From: Brachypodium distachyon | Lineage: Eukaryota; Streptophyta; Magnoliopsida; Poales; Poaceae | DNA length: 64,000 bases | Direction of reading: 5' to 3' | Assembly: GCF_000005505.3 (NCBI RefSeq) | Contig: NC_016131.3 | Span: 49,151,355 to 49,215,354 of the forward strand | Part shown: piece after piece, positions 44,628-54,884 of the stretch | Numbering within the stretch: the first letter of the stretch is position 1 | How the letters are laid out: each line of letters begins with the position of its first letter | Made by a program: the position numbers and the translations under genes | Notes under the pieces: generated by a model | The model's database searches: none | What the model was told of the DNA's origin: nothing | Seen by the model: the letters and a program-made list of their open reading frames with translations, nothing else

Positions 44628-46692
44628 TGATGATAGTGTACGCCTTTGCCCTTCTTTGAATTTGCCTTGCCAATACTTCCTGTTCTGGAAGACTCCAATC
44701 TTTGAGATAAGACATTATCGGTTGTGCCCAAGCCGGCACGGGGCGAGTAGCAAAAACCGGCTCATCTGGTTCGTCTATCTCCATTGGCTCGACGGCTAGT
44801 GCTTCCGCCGAGTGAGGGCGCTCAGTCCCCGGGTTACCGGAACCACTGCCACTGTCAATGTCCATTGGGGTAACGTTAGCTTCTGAGTTTGCCAGGATAA
44901 AGATTGACTGTGATTCTGGTGATGGCTTGATGGATGGTTTGCGTAAATGCTCCAATGCCACACCAGCCGGGATAGCTTGTCGTGTTGTGCCGAGCTTTGA
45001 CAGCGTGTCGGCCACCTCATTCTCCGCCCGTGGTATATGATGGAATTCGCACCCTTTGAAGTGACCACTGATCTTCTGAACATGAAAACGGTAGAGTGCC
45101 ATATTGGCATCCAATGCATCCCAATTGCCAGAAGTTTGCTGGACTACCAAGTCCAAGTTGCCAAAGCATTGAATCCGACGAACTCCAATTTCTTTTGCCA
45201 TCTTTAGTCCGTGCACAAGTGCCTCATACTCGGCGACATTGTTGGATGCCACAAAGTGAATTTGCAGCACATATTTAAGTTGGCCGCGCTTAGGCGAAGT
45301 TAAGACTATGCCGGCACCAAGCCCACTTTTCATTTTGGAGCCGTCGAAATACATCTTCCAGCAGCTAGTTTCAGGCGGTGGTGGCTCATATTCTATCTCG
45401 GCCCAGTCTACTAGGAAATCCGCGAGAGCCTGAGATTTTATGGCGTCCCGTCTGTCGTATTGCAGTGTGTAGGGTGCTAACTCGATAGCCCATTTTGCAA
45501 TCCGGCCGCTTCCTTCTTTATTGCTCATGATTTCCGAGATGGGTGCCTCACATATAACCCGGATCTGATGCGCATCAAAATAATGCTTCAGCTTCTTTGC
45601 CGCCATATACACGCCGTATGCCATCTTCTGGTAATGGGGATAATTTTGCTTAGACGACGATAACACCTCGCTCAGGTAATATACCGGCCTCTGTACCGAT
45701 TTGCCGTCTTCATCTCTTTCCACCACTATGACTGCGCTAACGACTCGGTTCGTTGCTGCTATGTACAACAACATCGGCTCCTTCTCCATTGGCAAGGCTA
45801 ATATCGGCGCTGTAGAAATCATCTTCTTCAGCTCTTGAAAAGCTACTTCTGCCTGTTGCGTCCACACAAATTTGTCGGTTTTTTTCATCAGCTGGTATAA
45901 GGGCATTGCCTTCTCACCCAGCCGTCCACACAAATTTTGCACGTCTTTGAGACATTTTGGCAGCTTCATTCTCTCTATGGCAGCGATTTTCACATGGTTC
46001 GTTTCTATACCTCGGCTCGATACCAGGAACCCGAGCAGCTTCCCTGCCGGCACACCGAATGTGCATTTGGCCGGGTTTAGCTTCATTCGGAATCTTCTCA
46101 GATTTGCGAATGTTTCCCGGATATCATCCAGTAGCGTGGCGCCTTCTTTGGTTTTTATGACGACATCGTCGACATATACCTGCACAATTTTGCTGAGTTG
46201 ATCGTGCAAGCATTTCTGTATGCATCTTTGATAAGTAGCCCCTGCATTTCTCAAACCAAACGGCATAGTGCGATAGAACGGGGTGATAAATGATGTCTTT
46301 ATTTGATCATTAGGGTTCAGCGGTATCTGGTGAAAACCAGAGTATGCGTCTACAAAAGACAGCAGCTCACACCCGGCAGTGGAGTCGATCACTTGATCGA
46401 TCCGAGGTAACGGAAATGGATCTTTGGGACATGCCTTGTTCAGGCTGGTGTAGTCGATACACATGCGCCACACCTCGGCAGCTGTTGGGTCGTCTTTCTT
46501 CTTCTCGACCATGACCGGGTTTGCCAGCCAATCGGGATAGAATACTTCCATGATGAAGCCTGTAGTTAGAAGCCGGGATATCTCTTCCGATATGATTTTC
46601 CTTCTGTCGTCGGCGAAGCGTCGAAGGGGCTGCTTCACCAGTCTTGCATCTGGTCTGACATGTAATGAGTGCTCAGCCAGCTCCCTCGGCAC
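44599..46692 (-). CDS. Reverse transcriptase-RNase H of the gypsy element, long open part
   Basis: 697 residues are open. Reverse transcriptase motifs: WRMCIDYTSLNKACPKDPFP, PFGLRNAGATYQR and VYVDDVVIKTK (catalytic YVDD). RNase H: MYFDGSK, NNVAEYEALVHG, then CFGNLDLVVQQ where related proteins have GDS. The third acidic catalytic residue therefore appears changed from Asp to Asn, which should impair RNase H. It overlaps the integrase frame by about 30 nt, which marks a frameshift in what should be one polyprotein. The first Met is not the natural start. Confidence 0.88.
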   Translation of the reverse strand: MPRELAEHSLHVRPDARLVKQPLRRFADDRRKIISEEISRLLTTGFIMEVFYPDWLANPVMVEKKKDDPTAAEVWRMCIDYTSLNKACPKDPFPLPRIDQVIDSTAGCELLSFVDAYSGFHQIPLNPNDQIKTSFITPFYRTMPFGLRNAGATYQRCIQKCLHDQLSKIVQVYVDDVVIKTKEGATLLDDIRETFANLRRFRMKLNPAKCTFGVPAGKLLGFLVSSRGIETNHVKIAAIERMKLPKCLKDVQNLCGRLGEKAMPLYQLMKKTDKFVWTQQAEVAFQELKKMISTAPILALPMEKEPMLLYIAATNRVVSAVIVVERDEDGKSVQRPVYYLSEVLSSSKQNYPHYQKMAYGVYMAAKKLKHYFDAHQIRVICEAPISEIMSNKEGSGRIAKWAIELAPYTLQYDRRDAIKSQALADFLVDWAEIEYEPPPPETSCWKMYFDGSKMKSGLGAGIVLTSPKRGQLKYVLQIHFVASNNVAEYEALVHGLKMAKEIGVRRIQCFGNLDLVVQQTSGNWDALDANMALYRFHVQKISGHFKGCEFHHIPRAENEVADTLSKLGTTRQAIPAGVALEHLRKPSIKPSPESQSIFILANSEANVTPMDIDSGSGSGNPGTERPHSAEALAVEPMEIDEPDEPVFATRPVPAWAQPIMSYLKDWSLPEQEVLARQIQRRAKAYTIINGELQEKCY

Positions 46693-46764
46693 ACCCGGCA
46701 GGTCCTGATTTGACCAGGCGAAGATGTCCCAATGCTCACGGAGGAAGCTGGTGAGCTCGCCTTC

Positions 46765-47643
46765 CTATTTTTCACCCAAGGCGGCACCAATGATGACGAT
46801 GCAGTCCGGGAATTCACTGTCGACCTGTATCTTCTTCGTCTCCTTGGCTGCTTGAAAAGCCATACTTCCATGGGGATTGGTCATAGCCGGCAGGCCAATC
46901 TGTGCCGCCTGGGTCATCACAACAGCTTCTTGTAACTTTTTCTTCTCGCCAGTGATGACCAGTGACTCGGCCAAAACAGATCCTGCCGCCGCGCACTCCA
47001 TTGAACGCTTGTAGTTGCCAGTAATGGTTATGGTACCATTTGGCCCCGGCATCTTCATCTTCAGATAGCCAATGTGGGTAGTCGCCATGAATTTGGCCAA
47101 TGTCGGTCTACCAAGTCGCGCGTGGTACGGACTGCTAAGGTCCACCACCTTGAACACCAGGTTCTCGGTCCGACAGTTCTCCCTGGTGCCGAATAAGACA
47201 TCGACTCGTATTTTGCCTACTGGGGCACAAGACACTCCCGGCACGATACCATGAAAGGTCGTCCGGCTAGGCTCAAGCATGTTATCAGTAATGCCGAGCT
47301 TGAGCATCGTGTCCCGGTACATGATGTTTATGCTGCTCCCATTATCAATGAGAACCCGAGTGAACTTGACGTTAATGTCGGGCCCGATGAGTGTCGGGTC
47401 AACCACCAGAGCATATCCACCAGGATTTGGCATAACCTTGGGATGATCCGCTCGGTTCCAGTTGAGCTCCTGTTCCGACCAGTACATAAACTTTGGAATC
47501 GCTGGCATCATAGCATTGACTTCCATCTCTCGCCTGTGCTGACTCTGCTTGTTAGTCGGCTCCGTGATGAAAATCATGTAGCTCCGGTGATGCTCCATGT
47601 ACTCGTTCCTTCCGGCATATTGCGGGATACCTTGGTCTTCCAC
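46765..47643 (-). CDS. Aspartic protease region of the gypsy element
   Basis: The minus frame contains RVLIDNGSSINIMYRDTMLK. Its DNGSS corresponds to the retropepsin D(T/S)G(A/S) signature with Asn at the second position, as is usual in Tat-type elements. It is followed by HARLGRPTLAKFMA and an acidic C-terminus. It is separated from the reverse transcriptase frame by a stop near 46765. Confidence 0.75.
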   Translation of the reverse strand: MEDQGIPQYAGRNEYMEHHRSYMIFITEPTNKQSQHRREMEVNAMMPAIPKFMYWSEQELNWNRADHPKVMPNPGGYALVVDPTLIGPDINVKFTRVLIDNGSSINIMYRDTMLKLGITDNMLEPSRTTFHGIVPGVSCAPVGKIRVDVLFGTRENCRTENLVFKVVDLSSPYHARLGRPTLAKFMATTHIGYLKMKMPGPNGTITITGNYKRSMECAAAGSVLAESLVITGEKKKLQEAVVMTQAAQIGLPAMTNPHGSMAFQAAKETKKIQVDSEFPDCIVIIGAALGEK

Positions 47644-47748
47644 CTGATTGACAGCATTGTTTGCCGATGGGGGTCCTTGGACTTGGGCATTAGCGCCTGT
47701 GAGCGGTGGAGGAGGGGGCAGCCGACTTGCCTCACCCTTCTCGGCCCG

Positions 47749-49642
47749 CTACATCCAGCTGCATTGCCGAGTTGTGTGATTTGCCGGTTTGCTGGGATTA
47801 GTCGTGTGAAAATGACAAGACTGATCCAGCATCACCTCGAATGTATACTTTTGCTTATCTTGCCAGGGCTTCTTTTGCTCTCCCTTCTTGATCCAGTGTT
47901 GATTTCCAGTTTTTTGACGCTGGCTCGAGCCGGCATCAGGTTGATCCTGAATAGTGGCAACATGGGCTGGCCCGTACCGGTAATCTGGCCTATCGTTCCT
48001 TCTCTTGTTGCGGTTGTATGTCAGCTGCTCCCTTTGCGGTTCTGCCGGCATCAGCGATGGCTGAGTCGGATCACCGAGCGCATACATGTCGGCGATCTTG
48101 ATCATTTCAAACAGAGTTGCTGGCATCTCTCTTTGCAGCTTTTGTCACAACACGCTGCCATGCCGGCACCCTTGGGCAAACCATGCGATAGCCTGCGACT
48201 CCACTATCCCTTCACAGGAATTGCGGAGGTTGTTCCATCTTGCCAGGTAATCCCGATCAGTCTCGTTGTCTTTTTGCTTGCACATGAACAATTGCTGAGG
48301 GCTATTTGGTCTCTTGTAAGTGCTAGTGAAATTGCTGACAAAAGCTTCTTCAAAGTCTATCCAGCAATTGATGCTGCCTTCCGCCAAATTGTTCAGCCAT
48401 ATCCTTGCCGGACCTACCAGCATCTGGGGTATATAACGTATCGCCCATCTGCGATTGCCGCCTGCCACATGCCGTGACATAATCTTCCAGCCAATCCTCC
48501 GGCTTAGTACTGCCGTCATATGTTCTCGTACCCTTGGGCAGCTGGAAACCCTGGGCTGGTGTCTCCCTAATGATCCGGTGCACGAAACAACGCGGTCCCG
48601 GAGGGCCTTCCTCTTCTAAAAGCTCCGACAAATAGATTCCGTCGAGCCGATGCCGGACATCCAGCGGCGATACTTGTCTGTTCCCGACTCAGGCTCCAAG
48701 CGGGCCGAGATTATCGCGTTCTCACCTGAGATAACCTTCATCACCCATGGCCGAGTACCCGTCGTCGTAACGGTCTTGCTGGTGATCTTTACCTCGATAC
48801 AGGGGGTTGCGCCCGACACCCTGCTGACCTGCAGCAGTATTGGGTGTGAGACCCCGAGGTTGGTGTCCATGACCAGCCGAGTGACGCTCTTGCTGATCTC
48901 GGCGGTTGTTGCCGAGATGCAGGCCACTCTGGCTGTCTTCGACTCTCCTGACCACTTGCTTCTCGGCCAGAACTGGGTCATCATACTCTAGGTGCTTATA
49001 GCCTTAGTTGACACTCTTGTCCCGTTTGCCACCAGGCGAGGACACTTGTTTGTCAGCCAGGCCATTGGCGCCCGCTGCCGAGTGAACGACTTGAGACGCA
49101 CTGGGCTTGCCGTGCAACCTCATGTATGCCTCATTCTGCTCGTTAGCTGTGTGGAGCAATTCCTTCACGTGCAACTGCTGCAGCCGGAGTGCCTCTCCCG
49201 TGAGATTCTGCAACTCTTCGGCCGCAGCCTCGGCGGCCCTGAGATTCTTGGCAGAGGTGTTATATTTTGGCCTCAGCGTCGAGGCAAAACTTGCCGACAC
49301 TGCGGGCACCCCTCTACCATCTCTAGCTATCTCGCTGTTCAAATTCCTGCCTCGGTTACGCACTTCCCCAACTCGGCTAGGGTTAGTCAATGCGGTAGAA
49401 TTGAGACCATGGGCTTTGTTATACTCACGGAGCGAAATATCAAGTTCTTGACGAGCGCAAGCCACATCGACGACCTTCAGCAGCTTTTGGCGCTCCAACT
49501 CCAACTCCGCCTGCAGCTGGGCCGGGTTAGCGTTTGACGCCACTGGCACGGTCAGCCGTTCGATGGAGGCCTGGAGCTGAGTCGGCTTTGGCGGCAGAGT
49601 CGACGTGCCGGCTTGAGCAGCGACGTTGTCCGGCTTCTCCAA
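47749..49642 (-). pseudogene. gag region of the gypsy element, frameshifted
   Basis: The N-terminal part (49004-49642) is Gln/Ala/Leu-rich with coiled-coil character (LQAELELERQKLLKVVDVA). The retrotransposon gag core is split over 48350-48631 (YDGSTKPEDWLEDYVTA) and 48145-48519 (ARIWLNNLAEGSINCWIDFE and ARWNNLRNSCEGI). The C-terminal part (47749-48126) has a Cys/His segment, CHFHTTNPSKPANHTTRQC. At least two frame changes and one stop interrupt it. Confidence 0.75.
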
Positions 49643-50033
49643 GGGAAACTTCGCCGTTCTTCCGGATTTGCTCGGGACTGCGCCGCTCTCCGTAGTGCCC
49701 TTGCCAGCACGCCATGAGCCGTCACCATGACCTCCACACGGTCAGCGAGGCAGTCGACATGCCGGCCGCAAACCGTGCAGATGGTGGGGGGATCTTCGGC
49801 AGCCACCACCTGCTCTGGGTACCTGCAGGGACTAACAGTAGCGACATAAACCTCATCCATGCCGAAGTTGATGAAGTGGCCTGCGCAAGGAAACGGCGCG
49901 CTGTTGAAGCAGCCAGCGTTGTTGTCGATGAAGCCCAGAGAGACGAATCTCTGGACCAAACCGGAGACCACGCGCTCTCCGGTGACGAGCAAGCTTCCCG
50001 TCCGGATGAAAACTCCAGTCAGCGCCGCTGCTG

Positions 50034-50051
50034 GCCCCACGGTGGGCGCCA
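50034..50051 (-). other. Primer binding site, tRNA-Lys type
   Basis: The minus strand reads TGGCGCCCACCGTGGGGC two bases inside the 5' LTR. This complements the 3' end of plant tRNA-Lys(CUU) as I recall it (...GCCCCACGGTGGGCGCCA). It confirms the direction of the element. Confidence 0.8.
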
Positions 50052-50053
50052 AC

Positions 50054-50867
50054 TACCGTGGTGGTGTCACAGCAGATGCCATAGGATGGCTTATGTTGGG
50101 GCTGATGGACGAAGGTGGATCCGGAGGAGGGAGGACGTGAAGAGAAATACGCACAAGTACGCAAGCACACGCAGATTTACCCAGGTTCGGAGTCCTCTTG
50201 TCCAGGTAACACTCCTACTCCTGCTTTGCTGTATAAACCGAGATATTGAGATCTACAATGGCGCTCCTTGAGCTGTATTCTTGAGGAATAAGAAGAAGAA
50301 GGGAAAAATCCTAGATGTCTAAGTGAACCCATCCCCTCTCCAGGAAGGGGTAGTGCTTTTATGTATGGACCGCGCATGTCACACTGACATGTGGGTCAGG
50401 GACTAACGTTATCTTCTAAGAGCCCCGCCGAGCACGCGCTTTGGTTCCCTCCGGGTAGCACCGCAGGGGACAAGACAACTTTACTTTTTCTGGTGCCCTG
50501 CAACAAGTACAACAGTCGCCTGCCGGCTTCTGTCATTGATTCTCTTTCGATGCTTCTTTGTGCAGTCGCCTGACACCACAACGTAAGCGGCGACTGCTTT
50601 CCCGTGATAAAGAGAACGCTTGCTTTACTTTGCGCCATGAAATAAGGATAAGACCGTTGAGCCATCTCGGCGGTGGACGAGATCAGAGTACTCGTCCTTA
50701 TCCTCCAATCACATAAGACAAGATAGTCGTGCCGACATACGCTTGGTATGCCGGCTAAGTTTTAGTCCGAATTTAGGATGCCGGCGTACATGCCTGTGCC
50801 GGTTTTGCCTTCATCATCTCGGCTAATGTGTGTCGACATGACCCTATCCGGGGTCATCCGCCCGACA
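50054..50867 (-). repeat. 5' LTR (814 bp)
   Basis: Partner of 37346-38157, with scattered substitutions and a small CA insertion near 50152. On the minus strand it ends CCACGGTA. Where the 3' LTR has the TATA-like CCATAAATAGAAG, this LTR reads CCATACATAAAAG, so its promoter box is altered. Confidence 0.92.
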
Positions 50868-51692
50868 CGGTCGGTGTTCGACCAGTACGTGCGCCGATCG
50901 TGTAGTAGTCGTAGCGTCGGAAATCTAGGCTATTCTTCAAGACGTGCTTCACGGTTGAGCCGGATGGTACGGAGGCGTCGAGGCCGTCCTGCTGGTGCGG
51001 CCGCCGCCTGCCACGACAGCCTAATAGAGGTCTGGGCACTCCCGCATCCCCGTGGACGCACAGCCCGCTAGACACCGAGTGCAGTGGCTTGCGCGCCCAT
51101 GTCCAGAACTTGGAGTCGCGGTTGTGGTAGATGTAGGCGACGCCATGGGAAGACCACTGGAGGGTGCGGGCAATCTGCCGCGCTAGTGGCTGTCGGCGGC
51201 ACACCAGGCGGTGATGGGGTATCGGGACGTCGTGGCGTCGATCCCGGCTTCAGGCACGATGACAGGGTTGTAGGACGGCTTGATCCACTTGCGGAGCAGC
51301 AGGTCGGAGCGGTTGCGAGGGTATGCGACATTTTACACGGCGTTGGCGATCGAGCAGAGAATGCTGGTGTACATCTTGACGGCTTGCCATCGGGCATGAT
51401 GCTGGCAAAGCCTGACCAGTAGCTTCCTTGGTCCGAGTGGATGTTGAGGTGAATGGCTTCTTCAAGCACAACCCAATTGATGTGGTCGCAGGAGACTGGG
51501 TGACCTCAGACGATGTTGAGCAAGGTAGGGTGGTCTGGGTCGTGCTGCTAGAAGAGGTGGTACCACACTTCGTAGTAGATGGATTTTGCATGGAAGAATT
51601 GATGTCGTACGTGTTATATGGTTGGTTCTAGAAGAAGCGGTTGGTTCTAGAAGAAGCAGCTGCAACTTGTGACTTACCGTTTGGATCTACAG
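50868..51692 (-). pseudogene. GH32 pseudogene A, 5' part, with the 9-nt mini-exon
   Basis: Minus strand. The mini-exon ATCCAAACG (51678-51686) is flanked by CTGTAG and GTAAGT; it encodes the DPN of the family's NDPNG catalytic motif. The next exon reads VWYHLF, a stop, QHDPDHPTLLNIV, a stop, then GHPVSCDHINWVVLEEAIHL and SDQGSYWSGFASIMPDG. After a frameshift come YPRNRSDLLLRKWIKPSYNP and VIVPEAGIDAT, then the acid/base-type motif as RECPDLY, and VLKNSLDFRRYDYYTIG. Several stops and frame changes exclude function. Exon 1 with the signal peptide was not found. The sequence resumes at 37345 after the gypsy element. Confidence 0.88.
51678..51686 (-). other. GH32 9-nt mini-exon, copy A
   Basis: ATCCAAACG between AG and GTAAGT. 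Plant acid invertase and fructan exohydrolase genes share this very small second exon, so it is diagnostic of the family. Confidence 0.85.
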
Positions 51693-51779
51693 CCGACAAC
51701 ACCATCCAAATTAATAATAGCATTGATCACGTGCAAAAAGGAAAAGGGAGGAGAGTCAACGTGCATGTCAATGACAATA

Positions 51780-51838
51780 CTCCCTCCGTTTCATAATTCA
51801 TGTCGTGGTCCACAACAAGAATTACAAAACGGAAGGAG
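51780..51838. mobile_element. Very short Stowaway-type MITE, 59 bp
   Basis: CTCCCTCCGTTTCATAATTC at the left and its inverted copy GAATTACAAAACGGAAGGAG at the right, flanked by TA at 51778-51779 and 51839-51840. It lies in the first intron region of GH32 pseudogene A. Confidence 0.85.
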
Positions 51839-51840
51839 TA

Positions 51841-52404
51841 GCGCGAGAACAAGAAAATGGAAGTATCGTTAATCCAGTGCTTACCGGGGCAAAAATGGTA
51901 GGGCTTTGTGGACCACAGCCAGCAACGTACCAATACGTCCTCCATGATTGCACAAATCCAATCAAAACTACTGGACACAAGACCCCCTAGTGGCTTGGGA
52001 GTGCTTGCTACCGCCATGGGTAGTTTAGGATTTTATTCCGGGGCGCTGAGGGCCTATGCCCCCACTCCCTCCTAATAATTGTGTTGCAAGTGGAAATTTA
52101 GTGGTATTTGAGAGTAAAAATAATAAGATCTATGTTTATGTTTAATTGTCCCCTTCAATCTTCAATTTTTGCCCTCCTTAAGCAAATCCTGCCTCGTCGT
52201 TCGCTTTTGTCCTCAAAAGATCTGATATGTCACCTTCGTTCTTGTTCTCACTATCCATACATATCTCTCTTCCTTGGATGGATATGTTGTGTACGAAGGT
52301 AGAAAAGTTTTTGCTTGAGTAGATTTCTTATACAGACGTTGTGTGTGTGCGCCTGTGGTGGCGTGCATGGAATCCGAGCCGGTGCCGGAAGGTTGGGTCG
52401 GGGG
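51841..52404. other. 5' flank of GH32 pseudogene A, no gene seen
   Basis: No GH32 exon 1 was recognised. AAGTGGAAATTTAGTGGTATTTGAG near 52087 resembles AAGTGAAAATTTAGTGGTATTCCAT near 55740, upstream of copy B. The duplication therefore extends beyond the mini-exon. Confidence 0.4.
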
Positions 52405-52409
52405 TGGAC

Positions 52410-53764
52410 TGTTGGAGATATGCCCTAGAGGCAATCATGTGATGATGTTATTTCCTATGTATTCATGAGTTATTGTTATTGTCCTTGAACATCATCACTG
52501 ATATGTATCAATAAATACGTGATTTGTTTGTGAGACTGTGTATTCTATGATGTTGTTCTAATGGTCCCTAGTCATTGAGGTTATGCGGACACATAATCTA
52601 GACTAGCAATGTGAATCAGTATGATGACTATGTTTCACAAGTCATAGGGCAAAGTGTTGCCGACTGATAGCATAGACTCGACAATGAGATTGTTGAGTCG
52701 GACAGACCCGCACTGAGACACAACGAGATGATTGTCATTTGTTAGTCTCAAGTACGATGTATATGCCAGTCCTAGACCTGAGGTCATCGCATGAGCTTGG
52801 GATGTGAATCGGCCTACTTAGGGGTTGCCAAACGCTACTCCGTAACTGGGTGGTTATAAAGGTAGCTTTCGGATTTGCTGAGAAGCATGCTGCGAGTCAT
52901 GGTTGATCAAGATGGGATTTGCCCCTCCAGTTCGGAGAGATATCTCTGGGCCCTCTCGAGTGATCAGATTCGGAAAGCATGGCCATGCGACTTGGGTTAA
53001 GTGTTAACCCGTTCGGGAATCTGTATCACAGGAACGAGAAGAGACTCGAGCTATCCACAAGGATGACAAGCACTCGCCTTGAGCTCGACACACATATCGT
53101 GAGGCAAAAGGAATGTTGCATATGACACATTGTATGGTTAGTCAATATACCTTGTGGTTACTCGGGAGTTGGCATGTGCTGCTAGGCGCCGCTACCAACT
53201 ATCGAATTGAGTCGATGCCAGTGGACGAGTAAGGTGTTACTCGGGCCCGCAGTCCAAGCTCGTAGTCGTGTCCGACTGACCGCGAACCTGAAGGGTCACA
53301 CGCTTAAGGGGTGGGAACCGAGTTGGATCCTATCCAACTCGTATCGGGCTTAAACTCCTAACATGCCTCAAGTGTTGAGCACACTAGGGACGTCTATATA
53401 AGTGGAGGAGACCAACCCGTCTAGGATTACACCAATCCAGACGCGAGTTAGACTCGGCCGTCACACCTCCACGCCCAAAGCCTTGCGATCGGACCTAGCA
53501 GTCCGCCGCACGGAGTTTCTCCCTGTACGTGTGGATACCTCGGAGGCGCGGCACCTGCGGCGCTTGGACGAACTGTTCGTGGGATCGGCGAGGAGGAGCA
53601 GGCTGTTCGACTACTCGGCATCGACGCGCTACATCGACTCTACTTCCGCTACGGGTCTGCGCGTCTAGTGGTAATCTCGTGATCCATTATCTACAGCATT
53701 GTTCCGAGCGGAAGCGGTAGAATTTTTTATTTTGTGCTAGCGTAGCATACCGCGTTCCCCAACA
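52410..53764 (+). mobile_element. Copia solo LTR (Angela/WIS-like), 1355 bp
   Basis: Begins TGTTGGAGATATGCCCTAGA and ends CGCGTTCCCCAACA, the ends typical of Triticeae Angela/WIS/BARE-type LTRs. Perfect 5-bp target duplication TGGAC at 52405-52409 and 53765-53769. There is no internal domain, so it arose by recombination between two LTRs. The TATA-like CTATATAAGTGGAGG is near 53394. The reading frame 53402-53668 belongs to the LTR leader. Confidence 0.92.
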
Positions 53765-53769
53765 TGGAC

Positions 53770-54146
53770 GGGGAAATAGCCGGAACGAGGGCAGTTATTT
53801 TCATGCACGTGATTTGGGTCGTTTGGGTATTGTGGCTTCGGATACCTATATTTGGGTACAAGGAGATAAAATATGGGTAGCTACCCAAAACTTTTGGGTA
53901 TTCACGAAATATGAGTATGCTGGTGGAACCCTTTTTGGCCAATACTCATATTGACGGTTTTTGGCTATTGTGGTCAATATGGGTATGCTGTTAGAGATGC
54001 TCTAACTGCATGGACGAATCGCCCAAGAAATTTTACAATAACTCAGGGGCATGCTGCAGATAATAGCATGCATGAATAATATATGTGCCAGCCTTTGCTG
54101 GAGATAACTCAACATTTGTATGGATAATATACTCGAAGTATGCAGC
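53770..54146. other. Spacer with one transposon-like end
   Basis: TGTTAGAGATGCTCTAA (53989-54005) resembles the terminal repeat of PIF/Harbinger-type MITEs. The opposite end is absent or was displaced by the solo LTR. No gene. Confidence 0.35.
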
Positions 54147-54159
54147 ATTTTCATGGATT
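54147..54159. repeat. Target duplication ATTTTCATGGATT of the SINE, left
   Basis: Perfect copy at 54281-54293. Confidence 0.85.
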
Positions 54160-54280
54160 TTTTTTTTTTGAAAAAGGCTGTAAGAGAAACCCCTAAGTAG
54201 ATTGTGAGCACCAGAATTTGAACCCTGATGAATAGAGTTCTGCACTCACAACTCCACCATCACTGAAGAGGTGTTTCTCC
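54160..54280 (-). mobile_element. tRNA-derived SINE, 121 bp
   Basis: Minus strand: starts GGAGAAACACCTC. The box-A-like region GTGATGGTGGAGTTGTGAG precedes the box B GGGTTCAAATTCTGG, and the element ends in an A-run. It is flanked by a perfect 13-bp duplication. Size and boxes fit the Au-type SINEs of grasses. It sits in the duplicated 3' flank of the LEA-like gene. Confidence 0.8.
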
Positions 54281-54293
54281 ATTTTCATGGATT

Positions 54294-54884
54294 CTGAACC
54301 AGGAGGCAAGAAATTGAGTACAAAATACAGCTCAAACCCTGAACTGACTGCTGGAACCGTTACTTGGTTTCTGAAGCATCCCAATCCAGATTTGGAACTG
54401 CTTTCGTTCCCTCCTGTCAGTTGCTCAAGATTCTCGGTTCCATTTGTATCCCCTGCTGTAGATGTGGACAGACAACATGAATTGAGGCTCGAGAGATCTC
54501 TCGTTTTATTGATGATCTGACAGCATGCTGATTACATCGATCACTGAACAAGTGAGATGCTTATTTCTAGCAGCAGCAGTAGAAGTAGTAAACTGACAGC
54601 CTTTGACAACTACAAGTAATATACAGATCTCTTGCAGAGAGAGCGTGGGTCCTTCATTATTCTACCAGTACTGAAACTAGAGTCCTCATCGATGGATGAG
54701 CTCGCCTAGCTAGTTGCTGTTGTTGCCATTAGCGTTGAGGTTGGCGTTGGCCATGTCGATGGCAGGCCGCTCGACGTCCTCCACCTCCTCTTCCCGGACG
54801 AACACCGCCTGGTCCAGCACCGACGAGCCGCCGTTGACCGGTGGTGTGGAAGTCGCCGTGTCGGTGCCGGTGTCGGCGGGGACG
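54294..54884 (-). pseudogene. Duplicated 3' end of the LEA-like gene
   Basis: The coding part (about 54714-54884) matches the last 55 codons of the gene at 57058: [15 protein letters not shown], then [20 protein letters not shown] and [19 protein letters not shown]. Its 3' UTR (54294-54713) matches about 56413-57057, including GAGATCTCTCGTTT(T)ATTGAT. The N-terminal two thirds are missing. At 54884/54885 the sequence changes abruptly to GH32 pseudogene B on the same strand. Confidence 0.85.

Larger units (their letters stand above)
37346..50867 (-). mobile_element. Ty3/gypsy LTR retrotransposon (Tat-lineage-like), 13.5 kb, degenerate
   Basis: Both LTRs are complete and flanked by CGGTC. Read on the minus strand: 5' LTR (50054-50867), primer binding site, gag (49642-47749), protease (47643-46765), reverse transcriptase-RNase H (46692-44599), integrase (44627-43424), then a gene in the opposite direction (38969-42857), and 3' LTR (37346-38157). 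An antisense gene between pol and the 3' LTR is a known trait of Grande/Tat-type elements. gag, pol and the antisense gene all carry frame breaks, so the copy is not autonomous. It is inserted in GH32 pseudogene A. Confidence 0.93.

Noticed and set aside
53402..53668. 88-codon frame, Arg/Ser-rich
   Set aside because: Sits inside the copia solo LTR, in its leader region; no independent gene signs.
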